Under the pieces are notes generated by a model. It searched no databases. It worked only from the letters and a program-made list of their open reading frames with translations, and was not told where the DNA came from. A program made the position numbers and the translations under genes. Below are positions 54,600 to 64,000 of a DNA stretch of 64,000 nt, piece by piece; within the stretch, counting starts at the first letter, position 1, and the number at the start of each line of letters is the position of its first letter. This DNA comes from Rhodoferax mekongensis (GTDB taxonomy: Bacteria; Pseudomonadota; Gammaproteobacteria; Burkholderiales; Burkholderiaceae_C), in the NCBI RefSeq assembly GCF_032191775.1, contig NZ_CP132507.1:3683001-3747000 (forward strand). The letters are read 5' to 3'.

Positions 54600-55084
54600 G
54601 CCGCAGCGACACACCCCCCTCTGCTGCCGCACGCTGGTGGGCGCAACGCCCGGCCCGTGAGCGGCGTTTGCTGACCCTGGCCGTCGTGTTGGTGCTGGGT
54701 GCATTGCTCTGGACCATGGGCATTGCGCCGGCCCTGAGCACCGTCAAAGCCTACCCTGCCCAGCGTGGCACGCTAGATGCGCAGCTGCAGACCATGCAAA
54801 CATTGCAGATGCGCGCGCAGAACCTCAAAGGCCAGCCCGCCGTCGATGGCCGCGCCGCCCAAGCCGCCTTGCAAAGTGCAGTGGCAAGCCTGGGCACCAA
54901 GGCCAACTTGTTGGTCATCGGCCAGCAAGCGACCGTCACCCTCAAAGGCCTGGACGCTGCCGTTCTGGCTCAGTGGCTGGCCCGCACCCGCAGCGAGGCG
55001 CGTCTGGTACCCGCACAAGCCAAGCTGAGCCGTGAGGGCAGCAACTGGAGTGGCACCGTGCAATTCAACTTGCCGGGGGGCTGA
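54596..55084 (+). CDS. gspM: type II secretion system protein GspM
   Basis: A 162-residue protein: a short cytoplasmic start (RPARERRLLTLAVV), one helix (residues 25-46) and a periplasmic domain with the GspM pattern (LVIGQQATVTLKGLDAAVLAQWL). It pairs with GspL in the platform. It is joined to gspL by an ATGA overlap and followed by gspN four bases on. Confidence 0.9.
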   Translation: MSRSDTPPSAAARWWAQRPARERRLLTLAVVLVLGALLWTMGIAPALSTVKAYPAQRGTLDAQLQTMQTLQMRAQNLKGQPAVDGRAAQAALQSAVASLGTKANLLVIGQQATVTLKGLDAAVLAQWLARTRSEARLVPAQAKLSREGSNWSGTVQFNLPGG

Positions 55085-55088
55085 GAAC

Positions 55089-55949
55089 ATGGCCGCCCAC
55101 CCGCTTTTGCTCCGCAAACCCCTGCCTACGCTCACCGAGCGGGCGAGCAGCATGGGTACCTCGCGCTATCGCGCACCGTGGGTCTGGGCCGTCAGCGGCA
55201 TCACCCTGGGCCTGCTTGCCGGAGCCTTGGTGTTTGCACCTGCGCGTTGGCTGGCCGCGGGGCTGGATTGGGCGGGCTCGCCTTTGCAACTGCACAACGC
55301 CCAGGGCACGCTCTGGAATGGGAGCGGCCAGCTGACATTCCAAAGCGGCGCCCAAGGCAGTACCGCCCTGCCGGGCCCGCTGGAATGGACCTTGCGCCCG
55401 GCATGGATTCACCAGCATCCCGGCCTGCGCGTGCAATGGCGTGCCGACTGCTGCCTGAGCCAGCCGTGGGTCTGGCGTATCAGCACCGACCTGCACACCG
55501 TACAGCTCCAGACCGACGACCTGCCTGCCAGCCAGCCTCTGCGGATGCCGGCATCTATGCTGACCGGGCTGGGCACGCCTTGGAACACCTTGCAACCCCA
55601 AGGCCGGCTGGAACTCAGCACACGCGCATTGGAGATACGGTTAAGTCCCGGGGGCTTGCAACTCCAAGGTACCCAGCAGCTCGATGCGCTGGGCGTGAGC
55701 ACCAGCCTGTCCACCCTGAAGCCCATAGGGAGCTACCGCTTTGTCTTGCAAGGCGCCACCCATCCGGGTCTGACCTTGAGCACGTTGGAAGGGGCTTTGC
55801 AGTTGCGGGGCAGCGGTGTCATCCAGAGCCGGCGTGTTGTTTTTGACGGAGAAGCGACCGCGGCGGAGGGCCGGGAAGAGGCACTCTCCAATTTGCTGAA
55901 TATCATCGGGCAGCGCCAAGGCGCACGGTCTCTGATTCACCTGGGTTAA
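55089..55949 (+). CDS. gspN: type II secretion system protein GspN
   Basis: A 286-residue GspN with an N-terminal membrane helix (about residues 20-45) and a beta-rich periplasmic domain (APARWLAAGLDWAGSPLQL, GTLWNGSGQLTFQSG). GspN is optional in type II systems and its role is not settled. Start at the ATG at 55089, four bases after the gspM stop. Confidence 0.87.
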   Translation: MAAHPLLLRKPLPTLTERASSMGTSRYRAPWVWAVSGITLGLLAGALVFAPARWLAAGLDWAGSPLQLHNAQGTLWNGSGQLTFQSGAQGSTALPGPLEWTLRPAWIHQHPGLRVQWRADCCLSQPWVWRISTDLHTVQLQTDDLPASQPLRMPASMLTGLGTPWNTLQPQGRLELSTRALEIRLSPGGLQLQGTQQLDALGVSTSLSTLKPIGSYRFVLQGATHPGLTLSTLEGALQLRGSGVIQSRRVVFDGEATAAEGREEALSNLLNIIGQRQGARSLIHLG

Positions 55950-55952
55950 GGA

Positions 55953-58088
55953 ATGCCACAACACCATCAGCCCCCGCAACGGCGCATCACCACCATTGCT
56001 ATTCAATTGATAGCTGCTGGCGCACTGTGCACGGGCGCCACTGGCCTTTTTGGCACTCAAGCCTGGGCGCAGACCAACACGGCAGCACCGGCAATCAAGC
56101 GCGGCGAACCGATCACTCTGAACTTCAGCAACGCCGAGATTGAAGCCGTGGCCCGCACCATGGCCACCCTCACTGGGCGCAATGTGGTGGTGGACCCCCG
56201 CGTCAAAGGCACCATGACCTTGGTGTCGGACAGCCCCATGTCCCCCGCCCGCGCGTACAACCACTTTCTGGCCGTGTTGCGCACCATGGGCTACACCGTG
56301 GTGCAGGCCGACGGTCTCGACAAAGTAGTGCCTGAGGCAGACGCCAAATTGTTGGGCGGCAGCGTAGCCTCCACCGACAGCGGCATGGCCAACGCGCCGG
56401 GCAACCAGCTGGTGACGCAAATCATCAAGCTGCAGTTCGAAAACGCGAACAACCTGGTGGCGGTGCTGCGCCCGCTGATCAACCCCAACAACCCGATCAA
56501 TGTGAACCCGGCGACCAATTCGCTGGTGATCACCGACTACGCCGACAACCTGAGGCGCCTGGCCCGCATCGTGGCAGCGCTGGATGTGCCCAATGCCACA
56601 GATGTGGAAGTCATAACGCTTAAGAATGCCAGTGCCACGGACCTCGCACCCCTGGTGTTGCGGCTGATGGAAAGCTCCGGTGCGGGCGCCGCTGGTGGAA
56701 CCGCGGATGCGAGCTTCAAGACGACTGTGGTCGCTGAACCCCGCAGCAACACCTTGATCGTACGTGCAGCCAACCAAGCCCGCCTGGCTTTGGCACGCAA
56801 CCTGATCGACAAGCTAGACCAGCCGATGGCGGGGGCCAATGGCGCTGCAGGCAATATTTATGTGGTCTACCTGAAGAACGCGAACGCCACCCAACTGGCT
56901 ACCACTCTGCGCGCGGCCATCAGTGCGACAGGTTCGACAAGCAGCAGTTCGCCTTCACCGGCTACCCCAACGGCTGCCGCCACTCCAGGAGCTGGCGGCG
57001 CCAGCCTGGGCGCAGCCACAGCACCCAGCACCGGCGGGCAGATCCAGGCCGACCCGGCCACCAACTCACTGATCATCACCGCCAGCGAACCGCAGTACCG
57101 GCAGTTGCGTGCCGTGATCGACAAGCTCGATGCCCGCCGCGCCCAGGTGTTTGTGGAAAGCCTGATTGCCGAGGTGAGCGCCGACAAGGCGGCCGAATTC
57201 GGCATCCAGTGGCAAGGTGCTTTGGGCAGTGCGGGCGACAGCGCCATCGGTGTGCTGGGCACCAACTTCGGCAGCGCGGGCAGCAATATCATCAGCCTGG
57301 CCACCGCGGGTGCATCCGGCACTGTGTCACCCGCCAAGGGGCTGAACATAGGCGTGGCGAACCGGACGAATGGGGTGTACGTGCTGGGATTTCTGGCCCG
57401 ATTCCTGGAATCGACCGGTAGCGGCAATGTGCTCTCCACCCCCAATTTGCTGACCCTGGACAACGAAGAGGCCAAGATCGTCATCGGTCAGAACGTACCC
57501 TTTGTGACGGGCCAGTTCACCAACACCGGCAGCAACGGCGGCAGCGTGAACCCCTTCCAGACGATTGAACGCAAGGACGTGGGCCTGACGCTGAAGGTCA
57601 AGCCACAAATCAGTGAGAACGGCACCATCAAATTGGCGATATACCAAGAGGTGTCCAGTGTCTTGGCCTCCACCGCCGGCGCTGCTAATGGCCCCACTAC
57701 CAACAAACGCACCATTGAATCCAACGTGCTGGTGGAAGACGGCGCGGTGGTGGTGCTGGGTGGACTGCTGCAAGACGAGTACGCCGGCAACCAGGAAAAA
57801 GTACCGGGTCTTGCCGATGTGCCCTTCTTCGGCAACCTGTTCAAGAGCGAATCCCGCAGCCGCAAGAAAACCAACCTGATGGTGTTTCTGCGCCCGGTGG
57901 TGGTGCGAGATGCCACGGCCACTCAGGCACTATCTAACGAACGTTATGAGCAGATGCGCAGCTCCCAGCAGGGCGCCCAACCGGAGCCCAGCAGTGCGAT
58001 GCCAGTGAATGATGCGCCGGTGTTGCCGGGGCTGCCCGCCAAGCCGGCCGCTGCGGCGCCTGTGCCGCCGGTAGCGCCTGCGCAATAA
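55953..58088 (+). CDS. gspD: type II secretion system secretin GspD
   Basis: A 711-residue outer-membrane secretin: signal peptide (residues 1-41, ending AWAQ), an N0 domain (ITLNFSNAEIEAVARTMATLTGRN), N1-N3 repeats (NPINVNPATNSLVITDYADNL and similar), a Ser/Ala/Pro-rich linker near 320-345, and the secretin core (VPFVTGQF, VGLTLKVKPQISENGTIKL, VLGGLLQDEYAGNQEKVPGL). The hydrophobic core of the signal peptide (residues 16-33) comes from a dispersed repeat copy in frame. A proline/alanine-rich tail ends the protein; it may bind a pilotin, none of which is in the window. Confidence 0.94.
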   Translation: MPQHHQPPQRRITTIAIQLIAAGALCTGATGLFGTQAWAQTNTAAPAIKRGEPITLNFSNAEIEAVARTMATLTGRNVVVDPRVKGTMTLVSDSPMSPARAYNHFLAVLRTMGYTVVQADGLDKVVPEADAKLLGGSVASTDSGMANAPGNQLVTQIIKLQFENANNLVAVLRPLINPNNPINVNPATNSLVITDYADNLRRLARIVAALDVPNATDVEVITLKNASATDLAPLVLRLMESSGAGAAGGTADASFKTTVVAEPRSNTLIVRAANQARLALARNLIDKLDQPMAGANGAAGNIYVVYLKNANATQLATTLRAAISATGSTSSSSPSPATPTAAATPGAGGASLGAATAPSTGGQIQADPATNSLIITASEPQYRQLRAVIDKLDARRAQVFVESLIAEVSADKAAEFGIQWQGALGSAGDSAIGVLGTNFGSAGSNIISLATAGASGTVSPAKGLNIGVANRTNGVYVLGFLARFLESTGSGNVLSTPNLLTLDNEEAKIVIGQNVPFVTGQFTNTGSNGGSVNPFQTIERKDVGLTLKVKPQISENGTIKLAIYQEVSSVLASTAGAANGPTTNKRTIESNVLVEDGAVVVLGGLLQDEYAGNQEKVPGLADVPFFGNLFKSESRSRKKTNLMVFLRPVVVRDATATQALSNERYEQMRSSQQGAQPEPSSAMPVNDAPVLPGLPAKPAAAAPVPPVAPAQ
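55998..56050 (+). repeat. dispersed ~55-bp repeat, copy 8 (gspD signal peptide)
   Basis: GCTATTCAATTGATAGCTGC, TGGCGCACTGTGCACGGGCG and CCACTGGCCTTTT. In frame it encodes a hydrophobic stretch beginning AIQLIAAGAL. Confidence 0.8.
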
Positions 58089-58097
58089 GCCCGGCCC

Positions 58098-59486
58098 ATG
58101 CGCTACCCGCTGCCCTACGCCTTTGCGCGCACCCAGCAGTTGCTGCTGGAAGACGATCACGAGCGCCTGAGCTTGTGGGTCCATGGCGCGACGTCACCTT
58201 CGGCCATCTCGGAGGTGATGCGCAAATACCGCATTGACAGCCTGCAAACCCAGGATGCGGCGGAACTGACCCAGCGCATTAGCGTGGCCTATGCCCAAGG
58301 TGAATCGAGTGCGGCCACGGTGATGAATGAGGTGGAGGGCGAAGCGGACCTGAGCCGCATGATGCAGGAGTTGCCCGCCGTCGAAGACTTGCTGGAAACC
58401 GCGGATGACGCGCCCATCATCCGCATGCTCAATGCGCTGCTGACGCAAGCAGCCCGTGACGGTGCGAGTGACATCCACATTGAGCCCTACGAACGCAATT
58501 CGTCCGTCCGCTTCCGGGTGGATGGCAGCTTGCGTGAAGTGGTGCAAGCCCACCGCGCGCTACATGCGGCCCTGATCTCGCGCCTCAAAATCATGGCTGA
58601 TCTGGATATCTCGGAAAAGCGCCTGCCGCAGGACGGGCGCATTTCCTTGCGCATCGGGACCCGTGCCGTGGATGTGCGTGTTAGCACCCTGCCCAGCGCC
58701 CACGGCGAACGCGCGGTGCTACGCCTCTTGGATAAAAGTCAGGACCAGCGCAGCCTGGAAGCCGTGGGCATGCAGGGCGATGTGCTGCGCCGCTTTGAGG
58801 GCCTGATTGCCCAGCCCCACGGCATCATTCTGGTAACCGGGCCCACGGGGTCGGGAAAGTCCACCACGCTGTACGCGTCTCTGGGGCGGCTGGACGCCGC
58901 ACGCCAGAACATCATGACGGTGGAAGACCCTATCGAATACGAGCTGCCCGGCGTGGGCCAAACGCAGGTGAACCCCAAGATCGATCTGACGTTTGCCAAA
59001 GCCTTGCGCGCCATCCTGCGCCAGGACCCGGACGTGATCATGATCGGGGAAATCCGCGATTTCGAAACGGCGCAAATCGCCATTCAGGCATCGCTTACCG
59101 GTCACTTGGTGCTTGCGACTCTGCACACCAACGATTCCGCCAGCGCCGTGACGCGATTGATCGACATGGGAGTGGAGCCATTTCTGCTGAGCTCGTCGTT
59201 GCGCGGCGTGCTGGCGCAGCGGCTGGTACGCAAACTCTGCAAATCCTGCGCGGGCAAGGGATGCGAGCATTGCGGTCACACGGGCTACCTGGGCCGCACC
59301 GGGGTGTTCGAGCTACTGGTGGCAGACGACGCGATTGCGGAGCTGATTCACCATAACGCCTCAGAGGCAGACATCCGTAGCGCAGCACTCCGTCAAGGCA
59401 TGGTGCCACTGCGTGACGATGGGGAACGGCTGGTCAGCAGCGGCCTGACCAGCAGAGAAGAGCTGATGCGCGTAGTGCGCGACTGA
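58098..59486 (+). CDS. gspE: type II secretion system ATPase GspE
   Basis: A 462-residue GspE: N-terminal domain, N2 domain (ARDGASDIHIEPYERN), Walker A GPTGSGKST, Asp box (IEYELPGVGQTQVNPKIDLTF), Walker B (ILRQDPDVIMIGEIRD), His box (ATLHTNDSASA) and a C-terminal cysteine cluster CKSCAGKGCEHCG. In XcpR-like ATPases the two CxxC pairs lie about 30 residues apart; here they are only four apart, so the zinc loop is very short. It powers pseudopilus assembly. Last gene of the main gsp run; it ends four bases from the convergent foldase gene. Confidence 0.95.
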   Translation: MRYPLPYAFARTQQLLLEDDHERLSLWVHGATSPSAISEVMRKYRIDSLQTQDAAELTQRISVAYAQGESSAATVMNEVEGEADLSRMMQELPAVEDLLETADDAPIIRMLNALLTQAARDGASDIHIEPYERNSSVRFRVDGSLREVVQAHRALHAALISRLKIMADLDISEKRLPQDGRISLRIGTRAVDVRVSTLPSAHGERAVLRLLDKSQDQRSLEAVGMQGDVLRRFEGLIAQPHGIILVTGPTGSGKSTTLYASLGRLDAARQNIMTVEDPIEYELPGVGQTQVNPKIDLTFAKALRAILRQDPDVIMIGEIRDFETAQIAIQASLTGHLVLATLHTNDSASAVTRLIDMGVEPFLLSSSLRGVLAQRLVRKLCKSCAGKGCEHCGHTGYLGRTGVFELLVADDAIAELIHHNASEADIRSAALRQGMVPLRDDGERLVSSGLTSREELMRVVRD

Positions 59487-59490
59487 CAGC

Positions 59491-60479
59491 TTAAGGCTCG
59501 TACGCCGCCAAGCGCTTGCGCTCCAGTTCGTTGAACCGGGCCTGCTGCAAGTCTGCCAAGGCTGCCTGCTTTTCTGAGTCCGGCGCATCCGCCAGCCGCT
59601 GCAAAGCGCGAGTCCGATCACTCAAATAGCTGTCGATCCTTTGGCGCCATTGGCGCTCTTCCTGGTCCAGCTCAGCCAAGCGGCCAGCGGCAGCAGTGTC
59701 CAAGGCCTTGGCCCGGGCACGGAATACCTCGTCGTCCCCCGCCCCCTGAGCACGCAGAGCTGCAATTTGCGCTTCGAGCCGGATCACTGCACGAGGCGCT
59801 TCCCGGTCTTCACGCAGGATGCGCGGCATTTGTTGATCCAGAGCTGCCAGCCGGGATCGCTTGTCTGACGCGCTCAATGTCGCATCATTGGCGATTTCCA
59901 GCCGGGCCAACGCGTCCATATCGTTGGCGTCTTCCAGGCCGAACATGGCCTGTGTCTCTTCCGCATTGAAGTAGTTGTCACGCAAAGTCTGCATCGCCAG
60001 AAACCGCGCGCGCAAGCTTCGCTCAGCCTCGGACTTTTTCGCGTAATCCTGCTCCAGCCGGAGCAATGCGGATTTGAAGGCGATATACCGGTCCAACAAG
60101 CGCTGGGCCTGAGGCAACTGGGCAGGCCTGAGGTTCTCGGCCAGAACCTGCTGTATCTGTCGCGTGATGTCTGGAATGGTTTGCTCGCCGACAGTGCTGA
60201 GGTAGTAGTCAAACAATCGCTTGAGCTCCCCATACGCCAGTGTGCTGCAGCCGGCCTCGCGGCACTGACCCGGCAGGGGATTCAACGCGCTCGCTTGCAA
60301 GGCCATCAAACCATCCGGTGCAGTACCCGCCAAAGAAAGCGCCGGTTGCCTGTTTTCCGGGGAGGGCGGGTTTGAGGCGTCGTCTCCACTTGGCCCCCAC
60401 CCTATCCACAGGGCAACGCCGAACAGGCCCAGCATCCCCAAGGCTGCCAGGCTTGTGCGCTTGTTCCAGCGCAGTGTCA

Positions 60480-60480
<1 letters not shown>
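59491..60480 (-). CDS. lifO: lipase chaperone (steric foldase) LifO
   Basis: A 329-residue membrane-anchored foldase: one N-terminal helix (about 12-28), a Pro/Ser-rich linker and a long helical domain of the Lif family with the signature RLFDYYLSTVGE. It folds the cognate lipase in the periplasm before export. The ATG at 60480 overlaps the lipase stop by one base (TGATG), so the two are made together; a GTG at 60483 is an alternative. Confidence 0.92.
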
Positions 60481-62873
<2,393 letters not shown>

Positions 62874-62884
62874 AAGGAGGTCTC

Positions 62885-63691
62885 GTGCAACCGCGTTCTC
62901 TGACTCTCTCTCTGGCGCTCGTCGCCGGTCTGATCCCCCTCAGCGGCTGTACCCGCATTGAATCCGGCGAGGTGGGTTTGCGCATCAACTTCGACAAAAC
63001 CGTTGATCCGACAGAGCGGCTACCGGGCTCGTTCAACCAGACCGTCATCGGTGAAATCCTGACCTTCAAGATTCAGGATGTGGCAGTCGGCGTAGACAAC
63101 ATGACGCCGCTGGCCTCGGACAACTCCACCATCAAAGATTTCGACATGACGGTGGTCTACAACGTGAACCCCTCGGCCGTGTCCGAGCTGTGGACCACCA
63201 AGAACCGCACCTTCCACGGCATCTCTGACAAAGGCGGCGACATTCTGCTGATGCAGAACTACGTGGCGCTGAGCGCCCGCAACGCTGCGTACAAAGTGGC
63301 ACGGGGTTACGAATCGCTCAAGATGGCGGACAACCGGCCATTGATGGAGCAACAAATCCGCGAGAACATCATCAAAACCCTGACGGACGAGAAGCTGGGT
63401 GACAAGATCACCGTATCTCAAGTGCAGGTGCGTGCGATCACGCCGGCCGATGTCATTGTGCAAAGCGCCAATGAACTGGTGCGTGCCCAGAACGAACTCA
63501 AGACCAAAGAGGTGGAAGTGCAAACCGCCAAGAAAGAAGCGGAACGCATTGCAGCCCTGAACGCCAATGCAGGCGCCATCGGCTACATGAATGCCATGGC
63601 CAACCTGAAAATTGCCGAAGGCGTGGCCAACGGCAAAGTGCAAACCATTGTGGTGCCCTACGACTTCAAGGGCATCGTGAACGCGAAATAA
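62885..63691 (+). CDS. SPFH/prohibitin-like lipoprotein
   Basis: A 268-residue protein with a lipobox (IPLSGCTR, Cys at residue 22) and an SPFH (band 7) domain (about 28-200; GLRINFDKTVDPTERLPGSF, NVNPSAVSELWT), followed by a coiled coil rich in Glu/Lys/Ala (NELKTKEVEVQTAKKEAERI). Most bacterial SPFH proteins are anchored by a helix; a lipid anchor is less common. They form large membrane scaffolds, often with FtsH or NfeD. The GTG at 62885 has a perfect AAGGAGG just before it. The following gene is unrelated. Confidence 0.88.
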   Translation: MQPRSLTLSLALVAGLIPLSGCTRIESGEVGLRINFDKTVDPTERLPGSFNQTVIGEILTFKIQDVAVGVDNMTPLASDNSTIKDFDMTVVYNVNPSAVSELWTTKNRTFHGISDKGGDILLMQNYVALSARNAAYKVARGYESLKMADNRPLMEQQIRENIIKTLTDEKLGDKITVSQVQVRAITPADVIVQSANELVRAQNELKTKEVEVQTAKKEAERIAALNANAGAIGYMNAMANLKIAEGVANGKVQTIVVPYDFKGIVNAK

Positions 63692-63699
63692 GGACTCCC

Positions 63700-64000
63700 A
63701 TGGGACTGACCCTCGACGGCAAGCTGGTGGTCGCCATCTCCAGCCGTGCATTGTTTGACTTCGAAGAAGAGAACCAGGTCTTCGAGCAAACTGACGACCA
63801 CGCCTACATGCAGCTCCAGCGCGAGCGGCTGGATGTACCTGCAAAACCGGGGGTCGCCTTTTCGCTGGTGAAGAAGTTGCTCGCGTTTAACGAGACCCCG
63901 TCGCAACGGGTGGAGGTGGTCATCCTCTCGCGCAACGACCCCGTCAGCGGCCTGCGCGTCATGCGCAGTGCGGCGCACTATGCGCTGCCCATCATTCGCT
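63700..64000 (+). CDS. 5'-nucleotidase (PF06189 family), 3' end beyond the window
   Basis: The first 100 residues of a cytosolic 5'-nucleotidase: LVVAISSRALFDFEEEN, then FSLVKKLLAFN and VEVVILSRNDPVSGLRVM, which match the start of the family that includes cytosolic nucleotidase I-like bacterial enzymes with HAD-like folds. It dephosphorylates nucleoside monophosphates. It begins eight bases after the SPFH stop, so the two may be co-transcribed. Confidence 0.85.
   Translation, partial: MGLTLDGKLVVAISSRALFDFEEENQVFEQTDDHAYMQLQRERLDVPAKPGVAFSLVKKLLAFNETPSQRVEVVILSRNDPVSGLRVMRSAAHYALPIIR

Overview
The window looks like chromosomal DNA of a betaproteobacterium of the order Burkholderiales, most likely Comamonadaceae close to Rhodoferax or Albidiferax. 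This is inferred from the GC-rich sequence, the protein types (Coq7 hydroxylase, HexR next to zwf, paired neutral porins, a single-operon type II secretion system with GspN) and several short dispersed repeats. No rRNA, tRNA, CRISPR array, prophage or insertion sequence was seen.

Layout. 1-2.2 kb: the end of an NhaR-like LysR regulator, a Tim44-domain membrane protein and a solitary nuoA-like gene. 2.2-12.9 kb: nine co-directional genes, several with 4-base overlaps: a YnjC/YnjD-like ABC transporter with a Rieske protein between its subunits, a TlpA-like thioredoxin, a YnjF-like CDP-alcohol phosphatidyltransferase, a VTT (DedA-like)/flavin disulfide reductase fusion, a flavoprotein/SelD fusion, a DUF3047 protein and a second NDH-2-like flavoprotein. 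It resembles the E. coli ynjBCDEF set joined to selenium activation. 12.9-15.5 kb: a YhgE/Pip membrane protein, then an unknown membrane protein under a very clear cyclic-di-GMP-I (GEMM-I) riboswitch. 15.6-31.9 kb: a long minus-strand signalling island: sensor kinase, cheB-cheD-cheR-cheW-mcp-cheA-STAS, then cheY-mcp-PAS/GGDEF/EAL-receiver, and a NarL-type regulator with its hybrid kinase. Both operons start from promoter regions of the same unusual architecture. 32-34.4 kb: groES-groEL with a CIRCE operator. 34.4-37.5 kb: HAD phosphatase, Tat-exported metallo-hydrolase and YcaQ glycosylase. 37.7-42.7 kb: sugar phosphate metabolism (pgi-tal divergent from zwf-hexR). 42.8-49.8 kb: two porins, coq7, a PL10 pectate lyase lipoprotein, an OsmC protein and ilvA. 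49.9-62.9 kb: a complete type II secretion locus (gspC divergent from gspGHIJKLMNDE, gspF apart) with a lipase and its foldase, a likely secretion client, set inside it. The window ends with an SPFH lipoprotein and the start of a 5'-nucleotidase.

The strongest observations are the riboswitch on an unknown gene, the nine-gene selenium/redox-like cluster, the duplicated promoter architecture of the two chemotaxis operons, a ~55-bp repeat with nine copies that lies in frame inside or at the edge of several genes and there encodes membrane helices or a signal-peptide core, and a one-base frameshift in a C6 tract of gspJ that fuses its frame to gspK.
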